IMG/VR virus record: IMGVR_UViG_3300030328_002939
Location: 1 to 27,459 of that record
Direction: 5' to 3' (one strand)
Length of the DNA: 27,459 bases
Origin: a virus
Below, in pieces: positions 1-7,025 of the stretch. Both the position numbers and the translations under genes were made by a program. The stretch's first letter is position 1; the number at the start of each line of letters is the position of its first letter. Under the pieces are notes generated by a model. It did no database searches. It was not told the origin of the DNA and was given only the letters and a program-made list of their open reading frames with translations.

Positions 1-168
1 AAAGTAATGCAAAACGCTTCAGGTAACAATGTTACTGTAGTTGATTGGACTGAAGTTAAATCAGTTGATTTAGCAATTTCAGAAGCAGAAGCACAATTAG
101 TAACTGCAGAAGCAAAAGTAACTGAGCTTAAAGCAGACATTGAAGAATACAAAAAAATAAAAGGTTAA
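1..168 (+). CDS. C-terminal end of an unidentified phage protein (5' truncated)
   Basis: The frame is open from the first base and ends in TAA at 166-168, giving the last 55 residues of a protein that starts outside the window. The final 30 or so residues are Ala/Glu/Lys-rich with heptad-like spacing (ISEAEAQLVTAEAKVTELKA), which suggests a coiled coil. The ATG at 7-9 has no convincing ribosome site, so it is probably internal. The gene lies just upstream of late structural genes on the same strand, so a virion or tail-associated role is plausible, but no family is recognised. The next gene starts 4 nt after its stop. Confidence 0.7.
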   Translation, partial: KVMQNASGNNVTVVDWTEVKSVDLAISEAEAQLVTAEAKVTELKADIEEYKKIKG

Positions 169-172
169 TTAA

Positions 173-493
173 ATGGGCGTAGTAGTATCAAACACTAACG
201 TAGGTATGTTTTCTAATAGCAATGCTATTGGAGAAGCCTGTGATGTTCAAGAAACTTCAAATATAAGCTTACAAGGTTTATGTGAAGGAGGACAAGGTAT
301 GACTTTCGGTAGTGGTGGTGGACCAGCTAATGATTTTGATAAGATAGGTGGTAGTAATAATCCATTACAAGCAACTGGAGATTCCAATGCTACGTCTGCT
401 AATTTAACTGATATTGGTAATGCACCTTTCAATATGAGTCATTGTATTGGAGGGGAACATACTAGTGGTGGTGGCTTTGGTGGTGGTCGATGA
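173..493 (+). CDS. Glycine-rich 106-residue protein ending in an FGGGR tail
   Basis: The protein is low in charge and rich in Gly, Asn and Ser, with glycine clusters near residues 37-50 (EGGQGMTFGSGGG), 58-60 and 93-105 (IGGEHTSGGGFGGG), and Arg as its last residue. There is no signal peptide or membrane segment. The ribosome site is weak (AAAGG upstream of 173). The stop overlaps the start of the methyltransferase gene by 4 nt (ATGA), so the two are probably translationally coupled. Glycine-rich motifs of this kind occur in T-even gp38-type receptor-binding adhesins and in eukaryotic RGG substrates of arginine methyltransferases. Neither resemblance amounts to a family assignment. Function unknown. 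Confidence 0.75.
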   Translation: MGVVVSNTNVGMFSNSNAIGEACDVQETSNISLQGLCEGGQGMTFGSGGGPANDFDKIGGSNNPLQATGDSNATSANLTDIGNAPFNMSHCIGGEHTSGGGFGGGR

Positions 494-1143
494 AGAATCA
501 TGCTAAAAACGTTACCTACACAATTACAGATGATTGTATTATAGACGAATCTACAGGTTGGGATGTTATGTCTACCTGGGAAACTCCTATTATGCAATTA
601 CACGCTGATATGGTTTGTGCTAATGGAGGACACATATTAGAGTTTGGATTTGGTATGGGAATTAGTGCTGGTTTAATACAAGAGCACGATATTGAATCTC
701 ATACGATCATTGAAATTAATGATGGAATATATGATAGACTGGTAGAATGGGCTAAAGATAAGCCTAATGTAATACCAGTTAAAGGTGATTGGTATGATGA
801 CATACCGACAACTAGAAAGTATGATGGTATATTTTATGATGGTTTTGGAGATATGGCTAATAAAAGATTTTTTCCAAGTCGTATTATGCAACATTGTAAA
901 GAAGGAACTATCCTTACTTGGTATAGTAACTTTCTAGAAAAACAAAGTCAGTATGACGGAGATATAAAAAAGATAGATGGTCACCAAAAAATTGAGCAGT
1001 TCGATAGAACTGAAAGAATTACATACCAACAAGTAGAGCTTGAAATACCAGATAAAGCTAGAATAGATTGGTATTTAAAAGGTGAGGGTAATACATATTA
1101 CGCACCACAACTAATAACAGACAATACCGATATAGGGGGATAA
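490..1143 (+). CDS. SAM-dependent methyltransferase of the guanidinoacetate/arginine N-methyltransferase (GAMT/RMT2-like) type
   Basis: This 217-residue protein reads like GAMT from end to end. It has WETPIM at residues 30-35 (GAMT has WETPYM), the SAM-binding motif LEFGFGMGISA at 50-60, and IIEINDG at 73-79, where the acidic residue should hold the SAM ribose. It also has VIPVKGDW at 94-101, YDGIFYDGF at 111-119 (GAMT has FDGILYDTY), and a C-terminal YYAPQLIT (GAMT has YYAFPQMIT). From memory of rat GAMT, Glu45 and Asp134 bind the guanidino group; the matching phage residues are E31 and D117, both present. A guanidino or arginine substrate is therefore plausible, though the actual target is unknown. 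The start overlaps the Gly-rich gene by 4 nt, and the next gene begins 1 nt after the stop. It should act in the host cytoplasm, late in infection given its neighbours. A different small-molecule or protein methyltransferase remains possible. Confidence 0.88.
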   Translation: MKNHAKNVTYTITDDCIIDESTGWDVMSTWETPIMQLHADMVCANGGHILEFGFGMGISAGLIQEHDIESHTIIEINDGIYDRLVEWAKDKPNVIPVKGDWYDDIPTTRKYDGIFYDGFGDMANKRFFPSRIMQHCKEGTILTWYSNFLEKQSQYDGDIKKIDGHQKIEQFDRTERITYQQVELEIPDKARIDWYLKGEGNTYYAPQLITDNTDIGG

Positions 1144-1144
1144 A

Positions 1145-1447
1145 GTGGCAACAGAAGTAAGTAAAGACAGCAAATTTACATTGAGTTTAGAAACAGCAGG
1201 TAGTATTGCAGTAACTATAGCTATGATAGTTGGTATGTGGTATACATTACAAGCAGACATTGAAGAAGCTAAAAAATTACCAGAGCCAGAAGTATCACGT
1301 ATGGAATATGATTTAAAGGATCAGATGGTTCGTGATTCGATTATGAATACAGAAGAAAAAGTAGAGAAACTTGAAGAAAAGGTGGATGATATCAAAGAAG
1401 ATACCAAAAGCATTAATCAAACTCTAATAAACATGAATAACAAGTAA
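1145..1447 (+). CDS. Small membrane-anchored coiled-coil protein
   Basis: The protein is 100 residues long and starts with GTG; GGGGGA lies just upstream, overlapping the end of the methyltransferase gene. Residues 1-16 are short and polar. Residues about 17-36 (ETAGSIAVTIAMIVGMWYTL) form one transmembrane helix. Residues 38-100 are charged, with an extended coiled coil near 68-97 (EEKVEKLEEKVDDIKED). This layout fits a small inner-membrane protein such as a holin or spanin-like lysis component, or a membrane-docking virion protein. No family can be named. It sits between the methyltransferase and an exported thioredoxin-like protein, so this stretch may code for envelope-directed products. 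Confidence 0.8.
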   Translation: MATEVSKDSKFTLSLETAGSIAVTIAMIVGMWYTLQADIEEAKKLPEPEVSRMEYDLKDQMVRDSIMNTEEKVEKLEEKVDDIKEDTKSINQTLINMNNK

Positions 1448-1456
1448 AGGTGTTAA

Positions 1457-1846
1457 ATGATGAATATATATTACAAATTACTATGTGGATTGTTTGGTGC
1501 AGCATTATCACTCTCGCCATTATATTCGCAGTCAGTCAATTTAGATACTTTTGAAGAAGTACAATTAGTTAAATTGGAAGAATGTGCAGTAGTGCAAGTA
1601 AATGCATCTTGGAACTATTCTAATAGAGTTGGAGTAGAAAAATTAGCTCAACTTTGCTATGTCGGTGAAATAGATTTAAACAATAAAGCTATTGGAGCAG
1701 TTATACAAAAAGAGTGGAAAATAAAAGTAGTACCTACTATAATTATATTTAAAAATGGAACAGAAGTTATGAGGTATGAACCAGGCATTAGTATGAGATT
1801 CGATGAACAAGAAGTGTTTGATAAAATCAGAAAAGAAATTAAATGA
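1457..1846 (+). CDS. Exported thioredoxin-fold protein lacking the CxxC redox site
   Basis: The 129-residue protein starts at an ATG preceded by AAAGGTG. Residues 1-26 look like a Sec signal peptide: Lys7, a hydrophobic stretch LLCGLFGAALSLS, then a likely cleavage near SQS. Residues 34-129 follow the thioredoxin fold: VVQVNASW at 45-52, where thioredoxin has VDFWAEW; the active-site position; then the cis-proline strand VVPTIIIFKNGTEV at 91-104. Where thioredoxin has CGPC the sequence reads NYSN (53-56), so disulfide exchange at that site is not possible. Three other cysteines (10, 43, 67) are not at that site. It probably acts as a binding or scaffolding domain in the periplasm or membrane. 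Cysteine-free thioredoxin-like proteins are, to my recollection, found in other marine phages. Confidence 0.8.
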   Translation: MMNIYYKLLCGLFGAALSLSPLYSQSVNLDTFEEVQLVKLEECAVVQVNASWNYSNRVGVEKLAQLCYVGEIDLNNKAIGAVIQKEWKIKVVPTIIIFKNGTEVMRYEPGISMRFDEQEVFDKIRKEIK

Positions 1847-1912
1847 ATCCATACTTGATTTATATGTTTAAAATTTAATAAGTTTTAGTATGAAAATAAC
1901 ATGGAGAAATCA
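1847..1912 (+). other. AT-rich gap in the late operon with a weak inverted repeat
   Basis: This is the only clear non-coding gap inside the plus-strand block. CATACT (1850-1855) is complementary to AGTATG (1887-1892), and the 31 nt between them are nearly all A and T. It could be a weak transcript-processing or attenuation hairpin, or hold a promoter, but no convincing -35/-10 pair or U-tract terminator is visible. Chance is a real possibility in sequence this AT-rich. Confidence 0.25.
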
Positions 1913-2110
1913 ATGGCTAAAGAAACAAAAGTAGATCTAAAACAAGAAGCTCAAACTAAAATGGAAACATTGGTTGAGCAACACAATGAACTTGTCAAGG
2001 ATTTAGAAGGTGCTAACAGTAGATTAGCAGAAATTAAACAAATGATCATTGAGCATCAGGGATATATGAAAGGCCTTGAAGCTTGTGAAAAAGATTGCGA
2101 GGTAAAATAA
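1913..2110 (+). CDS. Small coiled-coil protein, 65 residues
   Basis: The start chosen is ATG 1913, preceded by GGAGA with good spacing. An in-frame ATG at 1901 would add four residues but would place that GGAGA inside the gene. The product is highly charged and helical, with a heptad pattern from residue 10 to about 55 (MVEQHNELVKDLEGANSRL-type spacing) and two cysteines near the C-terminus (EACEKDCEVK). It resembles many small coiled-coil phage proteins without a named family. The stop overlaps the next start (TAATG), so the two are probably coupled. Confidence 0.75.
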   Translation: MAKETKVDLKQEAQTKMETLVEQHNELVKDLEGANSRLAEIKQMIIEHQGYMKGLEACEKDCEVK

Positions 2111-2268
2111 TGGGACCATTATTAGGCAAGGTTTTAACTAGTTTAGGAACAGAAAAGCTAATTAAAGCAGTTATCATGCATTTAGGAGATTGGCTAGTAG
2201 CTAAATCTTCTAATAAATTAGATGATAAACTATGGGCTGAAGTTAAAAAAGCTCTAGATAAAAAATAG
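2110..2268 (+). CDS. Small amphipathic protein, 52 residues
   Basis: ATG at 2110 shares a base with the preceding stop codon, and TAG at 2266-2268 is followed by the ribosome site of the next gene. The sequence starts MGPLLGKVLTSLGTEKLIK and continues with a moderately hydrophobic helix (VIMHLGDWLV) and a charged C-terminal helix (DDKLWAEVKKALDKK). It could attach to membranes peripherally, but it lacks a clear transmembrane helix. The tight packing and clean overlaps support it as a real gene. Function unknown. Confidence 0.65.
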   Translation: MGPLLGKVLTSLGTEKLIKAVIMHLGDWLVAKSSNKLDDKLWAEVKKALDKK

Positions 2269-2277
2269 GAGGTTTCA

Positions 2278-3045
2278 TTGAAACTAAAAAAGCGTGGTAT
2301 AATAATACCAGACCAGCATTATCCGTTAGAAGATAGAGCTGCAGTTGAGTGTGTTAAAAAAGCAATACTGAAAGTTAAGCCAAAGGTTTTTGTTAATCTT
2401 GGCGATGTTGGAGAGTGGGATAGTGTTTCTGCCTGGAAATATAAAGATAAGAAACTACCACCTTTAGAGTTTCAACTTCCATTAGTAGATGAAGAAATAA
2501 GGTTAGTAAATAAAGGACTAGATGAGTGGGATGAATTACTTGAAGAAATCGGATGTAAAGAAAAGTATTTACTCCAAGGTAACCACGATCTCTGGTTGGA
2601 TAATTTTGCTAACAAGTATCCCTATCTCAATGATTATAGCTTTTTTAAAGCGTGTAAAATAAAGGAGAGAGGATATAAATATACAGAATACAACTTGCCA
2701 ATCCAGGTAGGCAAGTTGGTATTCTTCCATGGTGCGTTTGCAACAACGTATCATGCAAAAAAGCATTTAGAGACGTATGGTGAAAATGTAATTTATGGAC
2801 ATACTCACGATCTTCAAAGACATACGCAAACTAAACTAGGAGGCAACATTGCTGCTTGGTCTTTAGGTTGTTTAAAAAATATGTCTCACGAAGATAATAG
2901 GTGGTTACGTGGTAGGTTGCATAATTGGGCTCACGCATTTGCGGTAGTAGATTGGTTTGATAATGGGGAGTTCAAAGTAGAGGTAGTTGAGATAATAGAT
3001 GGAAAAACAACTTTATGGGGTGAGGTAATAGATGGAAACAACTAA
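2278..3045 (+). CDS. Calcineurin-like metallophosphoesterase
   Basis: The 255-residue protein starts at TTG, with AGGAGG five bases upstream making that start convincing. The metal-binding motifs of the calcineurin-like superfamily appear in order: PDQH near residue 11 (DxH), NLGDVGEWDS near 41-50 (GDxx), LLQGNHDLW near 98-106 (GNHD), FFHGAF near 149 and YGHTHDLQRH near 173-182 (GHxH). Such enzymes hydrolyse phosphomono- or diesters with two metal ions; phage members range from protein phosphatases to nucleases, and the substrate here cannot be read. The position in the late block between small structural-type genes suggests late expression. The last 14 nt overlap the start of a small basic gene. 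Confidence 0.9.
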   Translation: MKLKKRGIIIPDQHYPLEDRAAVECVKKAILKVKPKVFVNLGDVGEWDSVSAWKYKDKKLPPLEFQLPLVDEEIRLVNKGLDEWDELLEEIGCKEKYLLQGNHDLWLDNFANKYPYLNDYSFFKACKIKERGYKYTEYNLPIQVGKLVFFHGAFATTYHAKKHLETYGENVIYGHTHDLQRHTQTKLGGNIAAWSLGCLKNMSHEDNRWLRGRLHNWAHAFAVVDWFDNGEFKVEVVEIIDGKTTLWGEVIDGNN

Positions 3046-3190
3046 TACAATATCTGATAGTGTAAAGGGTTCATCTACAAATGACAGTAGAAGAAAGTAT
3101 AACTTTACAGATAAAAAGAAAAAAACTAAGAAATTAAAAACAATGATGGATATAACTAGAAATGCCAAAAAAGATATTAAACTTAAATAA
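3032..3190 (+). CDS. Small lysine-rich protein, 52 residues
   Basis: The frame starts at ATG 3032, with GAGGT upstream inside the end of the phosphoesterase gene, and stops at TAA 3188-3190, 29 nt into the next gene. The N-terminal 20 residues are Ser/Thr/Asn-rich. The rest is strongly basic (KKKKTKKLKT and NAKKDIKLK), so it may bind nucleic acid or act as a tail or connector peptide. Without this gene there would be a 116-nt gap in a block that otherwise has almost none. The long overlap with the downstream gene lowers confidence somewhat. Confidence 0.6.
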   Translation: METTNTISDSVKGSSTNDSRRKYNFTDKKKKTKKLKTMMDITRNAKKDIKLK

Positions 3191-5657
3191 CTTTAGTGGT
3201 GGTCTAAATGAAAAGACCACTCCAAGAGATATAGGACCAAACGAGTTTCAACGTGCAGATAATATGAACAATGAAATTCCTGGTAAGTTAACTCTATTTG
3301 GAGAGTCTGTAAATGGTCCATATACTTCTGATATAGGGACTGGAGGAAATCCTTTACTAACCTTAAATCATGGTAATGGATTATATAAAGTTACTTTAGA
3401 TCGTGATGTAGATGATGAATCTATTGGACCTAATCAATATTTATTTATAAATGATTCTGCAGATAAGACAGTTCGTATTATAGACATCACTAATGAATCA
3501 AGCGGTTCATTAGCTACAAAAACAATTGTATATGGTAATAATGCCTCTATGCTTGATATGTATACTTTAGATGGAACAACTAGAATAGTGCCAACATATG
3601 TATCGGGTGGTTCAAATACAAACAAACCTAAGGTTTTTGAATATTATAATTATTCTAGAAAGTTGGGAACTAGTAGCTCAGAAAGCATTACTAGTACAGC
3701 AGAGTTATATAGCACAGAAGATATGTTTATAGCTCCATTAAGAAATGGCAGTGTAACTAATTATTCTTACGATCCAGACACATTACATGATACACATACG
3801 TTTCGTCCTAATTCAAGTTCTGAAGTATATCTTTATGCTAATCCTACTGTTAACTCTAGTGATCAAATTACTAATTTTTCTAACTTAACATCAGACCTTG
3901 CTAATTATGCTGCCGTAGATGGACGTAATTATAGTAGTGGATATGGATCTATGGCTATTATGGCACATTTTTCTGATGGAACAGCAGATGCAGATGGCGG
4001 TGCTATATTAGTTAGTACTGGATATAGGTATGGATTGTTTTGTTCTTTAGTTTATAAAAATCAAGATGGACTATCTGAACAAGAGTCTTATCCTACTTTT
4101 ATTGGAGTAGCTAATCAAGATATTGAACAAGAAGGAACTCATGCAGATAAACATCAAAAGCTATTCATAAATCTTGTAGGTAGGCTTGGAAATAAAGCAA
4201 ACAGAGTTGCTGGATTTAAAGTTTACTGGTCTAGAATTAAAAACTTTATACATGCAACAACAACAGTTGAAGCAAAAGGTAATGTTGGAGCTAAGTATTT
4301 ATTGTTTGAGGTTGACTATGAAAAAGGTCTTCGTTTAGCAGGAAAAGATACTTACTCCATATTTAGAGAGATGGACGTAGGTTCTGATGTTCATCAATTT
4401 CTTTATCCTCAAGATTCTTGGAATGGAGCGACAGACAATACAAGCTCATTTTCATACTTAAAAGGTGCAGCAATATCAGAGCTTTCTGTTTTAGAGCCTT
4501 ACACTGGTTCTAAAAAGAATACTTCCATAGGAAGACAAGGAACAACTTTTAAAACTAGCGTTATGATTAATAGAAGACTTTATGTTGGTAACGTATCCTA
4601 CTATGATGATCTTGGTAATTTAATTACTAAGAATGATAGAGTTTTAAAATCTATGCCTAATAAATTTGATTATTTCCCTTCTAATAGTTTTTTAGATGTA
4701 GCAGTAGAAGATGGAGATGAAATTGTACATTTAGCTACAGTAGGTAGTAAGTTACTGCAATTTAAAAAACGAAAATTATTTATTGTGAACTGTCAGAGAG
4801 ATTTAGAATTTGTAGAAGCTGATTTAGACTTTAAAGGATGTGAGTATTCATACCACGTAGTATCAGGGCCAGGGTTTGTTGCTTGGATAAACAGACAAGG
4901 GGCATATATGTATGATGGTCAACGTTTATATGATCTAGATATATCAAAGTCTGGTCAAGCTCGTTTTGATAGCTTCTACGGCAAATTAGGAGGTTCTATT
5001 GTAGATGCTGGATTTTCAGAAAGCCAAATAGCATATTTACCAGAATCAAAAGAATTGATTATAGTTAATCCTTCTGGACAAATATTGAAATATGATATGA
5101 AGTCAGAGAGTTGGTCTGAAGGTAAAAACTTCGATAAGAATGCGGACTCTAGTAATGTAATAACAAGAGCATCAGATGCTGATTTAACTAACTTAGTAAC
5201 CACAGATAGTGGACAACTATTTTATGCAATAGAAAGAAATGGTTCAAGTCCAAATAATACTGTTAGGTTGCGTAAATGGAATAATGATCCTGCTGCCTTT
5301 ACAGCTAATGGACAAGTAATGCTAAAGACAAAAGAATACGATATGGAATCTCCTTCTGTAAATAAAAGCATTACTACTGTTTATATTAATTATAAAAGAG
5401 GAGAGAATATTTTAATTAGAGGGTTTGCTACTAGAGATGGTTCTCAGGTAACAGATAATTTAGTTTCTGGTTCTACTTTAGAGTTGTCAAATACAACAAG
5501 TGAATTTAAAACTCAGAAAATAAATGTTTCCAATAGTGTTTTTAAACATGTTAATGCTTTTGGTTTAGAACTATACGCAGATAGTAGTGGTACTGTACAT
5601 AAAGATTTTGCTATTAATGATATACAAATCGTTTTTAGAGAAAAGGTAGGTAGATGA
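3162..5657 (+). CDS. Tail tubular/nozzle-type virion protein (T7 gp12-like)
   Basis: This 831-residue protein opens with ILNLNNFSGGLNEKTTPRDI, the kind of N-terminus found in large tail tubular or stabilisation proteins of podoviruses (T7 gp12-like). The middle of the protein is mostly beta-strand-rich. Residues about 525-660 hold repeated blade-like segments (LLQFKKRKLFIV, GFVAWINRQGAYMYDGQRLY, QIAYLPESKELIIV) like the propeller-type body of tail nozzle proteins. It should sit at the tip of the short tail and guide DNA out. Its position before the ejection-type proteins fits. It contains a few cysteines, unlike the block downstream. The ribosome site is weak, and translation may be coupled to the overlapping basic gene. 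The family assignment is by pattern, not by search. Confidence 0.75.
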   Translation: MPKKILNLNNFSGGLNEKTTPRDIGPNEFQRADNMNNEIPGKLTLFGESVNGPYTSDIGTGGNPLLTLNHGNGLYKVTLDRDVDDESIGPNQYLFINDSADKTVRIIDITNESSGSLATKTIVYGNNASMLDMYTLDGTTRIVPTYVSGGSNTNKPKVFEYYNYSRKLGTSSSESITSTAELYSTEDMFIAPLRNGSVTNYSYDPDTLHDTHTFRPNSSSEVYLYANPTVNSSDQITNFSNLTSDLANYAAVDGRNYSSGYGSMAIMAHFSDGTADADGGAILVSTGYRYGLFCSLVYKNQDGLSEQESYPTFIGVANQDIEQEGTHADKHQKLFINLVGRLGNKANRVAGFKVYWSRIKNFIHATTTVEAKGNVGAKYLLFEVDYEKGLRLAGKDTYSIFREMDVGSDVHQFLYPQDSWNGATDNTSSFSYLKGAAISELSVLEPYTGSKKNTSIGRQGTTFKTSVMINRRLYVGNVSYYDDLGNLITKNDRVLKSMPNKFDYFPSNSFLDVAVEDGDEIVHLATVGSKLLQFKKRKLFIVNCQRDLEFVEADLDFKGCEYSYHVVSGPGFVAWINRQGAYMYDGQRLYDLDISKSGQARFDSFYGKLGGSIVDAGFSESQIAYLPESKELIIVNPSGQILKYDMKSESWSEGKNFDKNADSSNVITRASDADLTNLVTTDSGQLFYAIERNGSSPNNTVRLRKWNNDPAAFTANGQVMLKTKEYDMESPSVNKSITTVYINYKRGENILIRGFATRDGSQVTDNLVSGSTLELSNTTSEFKTQKINVSNSVFKHVNAFGLELYADSSGTVHKDFAINDIQIVFREKVGR

Positions 5658-5791
5658 GAAAAGTATTTGGAATTTCTCAAAATATAAAATCTACAAAGAA
5701 GAAAACTAGACAAGGTCAAGGTCGTCATACCAAGTTTGGAACTAAGTCTAGTAAGAAATATTATAAGAAAAGATCGGTGGGGCAAGGATAG
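5654..5791 (+). CDS. Small very basic protein with KYYKK and GQG motifs, 45 residues
   Basis: ATG 5654 overlaps the stop of the nozzle gene (ATGA), and TAG 5789-5791 overlaps the GTG start of the next gene. About a third of the residues are Lys or Arg. The core reads TRQGQGRHTKFGTKSSKKYY and the end is KKRSVGQG. From memory, similar small proteins with a KSSKKYYKK...RGQG pattern recur in many marine tailed phages, without a known function. A nucleic-acid-binding or neck/tail-packed peptide would fit. Overlaps on both sides and this recurring pattern support a real gene. Confidence 0.75.
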   Translation: MRKVFGISQNIKSTKKKTRQGQGRHTKFGTKSSKKYYKKRSVGQG

Positions 5792-6006
5792 TGAGAGAAA
5801 GTATTTTAGAGATATTAAGGAATCAGTCTGATAAAATTAGTGAAGTAGAGGGTTCTATGGAAACTCCTATGAACGTAAAATCAGAAGCACCAGATAATGT
5901 AGAGGGCTTTAACGGAGATCGTGTTATAGTTGAAAACGATGCTGGAAGTTTTCTATATATTAAAGTTGCAGATAGATGGATGAAAACAAATTTGGAGGAA
6001 GTATAA
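5791..6006 (+). CDS. Small virion-block protein, 71 residues
   Basis: It starts at GTG 5791, with AAGGA a few bases upstream inside the previous gene, and ends at TAA 6004-6006 where the next ATG begins. The N-terminal third is helical and acidic. The C-terminal half (NGDRVIVENDAGSFLYIKVA, then DRWMKTNLEEV) looks like a short beta-hairpin module of the type often seen in small phage structural proteins. No cysteine. Its function is not known. Confidence 0.7.
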   Translation: MRESILEILRNQSDKISEVEGSMETPMNVKSEAPDNVEGFNGDRVIVENDAGSFLYIKVADRWMKTNLEEV

Positions 6007-7025
6007 TGCCACAAGAAACTACAAGAGATAGAACAGCGGCTGATATTGTTGGCGATTCAGCTTTAACTATACAAGAACGTAAAGTAAGAAAGGCTAATGA
6101 GTTTGCCGATTCTGACGTAGGACAAGCATTGTTTTACGGTACAGCAATGGCTAGAGGTGCACAGATGGGTGGACAGATACAAAAAAGCTGGGGAGATATT
6201 AAAGATGGAGTTGGAGAATTAACGCAATTTTTCAAAGACAGAAAAGGGGAAAGAGCAAAGTGGAATGCTATGAGCGATGAAGAACAAGGTTCGTTTGCAA
6301 ACTTCAGAGATTTCTTTAGACAAAAAACAAGAAATGTTGATATATCTATGAATAAGTTTCAAGCTGGCGAAGATATGGAATTTCATACTAAAGATGGTAC
6401 AGTAAATTTAGGCCCTAGATCTTTAAAGCCTTTAGAAGATAGGAATAAATTAAGGGCTTTCTTCTTAAATAGTACAGAAGATTGGAAGTTTGATCCGTCA
6501 ACAGAATCAGCTGTGCAAGTGAATCAAGGTACTAATGTATTAAAGATACAACCTATGCCTGCACGACCTAGTGGTTCATTTTTATATAGCCCTACAGGTG
6601 CTAATCCTCAACCTTCCATGGATACAAATATAGGAGTACAAACAGGAGATACGTTTAATCCTAGTGCAACATATGCAAATCCAAGTGATGTTGGTCCAAA
6701 TAATGTTGTTCCAGATCAACCTGTGAATGAATGGACCTTCAGCGATTATCCAGGGGCTGCCTATCAAGGAGCACCATTGATAGGTGGAGGTACTTATCAA
6801 GGTTCGGATTTCTTAGAATTAGGAAAGGGACAAAACATGGGGGCAAATATTTCTGGTGGATTTTTGAATTTAGGTCTGAATACTTTAGGATATGGTTGGC
6901 AAAATGCAAGAAGCGCCTATGATGCATATATGCAAAATCCAGAAATGTATAATAAAGGAGCCAAGGAGGGGATTTTAAATACCTTCAGAATGAGAGGAAT
7001 GTATTCTCCAGGGAGTGGCTTCTAA
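6006..7025 (+). CDS. Putative internal virion protein, 339 residues
   Basis: The chosen start is ATG 6006, which follows GGAGG at good distance and overlaps the previous stop (TAATG). An in-frame ATG at 5976 would lie deep inside the previous gene. Residues 40-65 (GQALFYGTAMARGAQMGGQI) are Ala/Gly-rich and could insert into a membrane or pack as a helix. Residues 65-130 are charged and helical. Residues 185-300 are Pro/Gly/Asn-rich and probably extended. It has no cysteine. Placed just before the lysozyme and the gp14-like, gp15-like and giant proteins, it probably belongs to the ejection apparatus or the virion interior. No family recognised. Confidence 0.7.
   Translation: MPQETTRDRTAADIVGDSALTIQERKVRKANEFADSDVGQALFYGTAMARGAQMGGQIQKSWGDIKDGVGELTQFFKDRKGERAKWNAMSDEEQGSFANFRDFFRQKTRNVDISMNKFQAGEDMEFHTKDGTVNLGPRSLKPLEDRNKLRAFFLNSTEDWKFDPSTESAVQVNQGTNVLKIQPMPARPSGSFLYSPTGANPQPSMDTNIGVQTGDTFNPSATYANPSDVGPNNVVPDQPVNEWTFSDYPGAAYQGAPLIGGGTYQGSDFLELGKGQNMGANISGGFLNLGLNTLGYGWQNARSAYDAYMQNPEMYNKGAKEGILNTFRMRGMYSPGSGF

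Noticed and set aside
131-1267. 17-bp direct repeat AAGCAGACATTGAAGAA at 131-147 and 1251-1267
   Set aside because: Both copies are in frame and encode ADIEE in coiled-coil-type sequence. One such match in AT-rich DNA is probably chance or shared helical composition.
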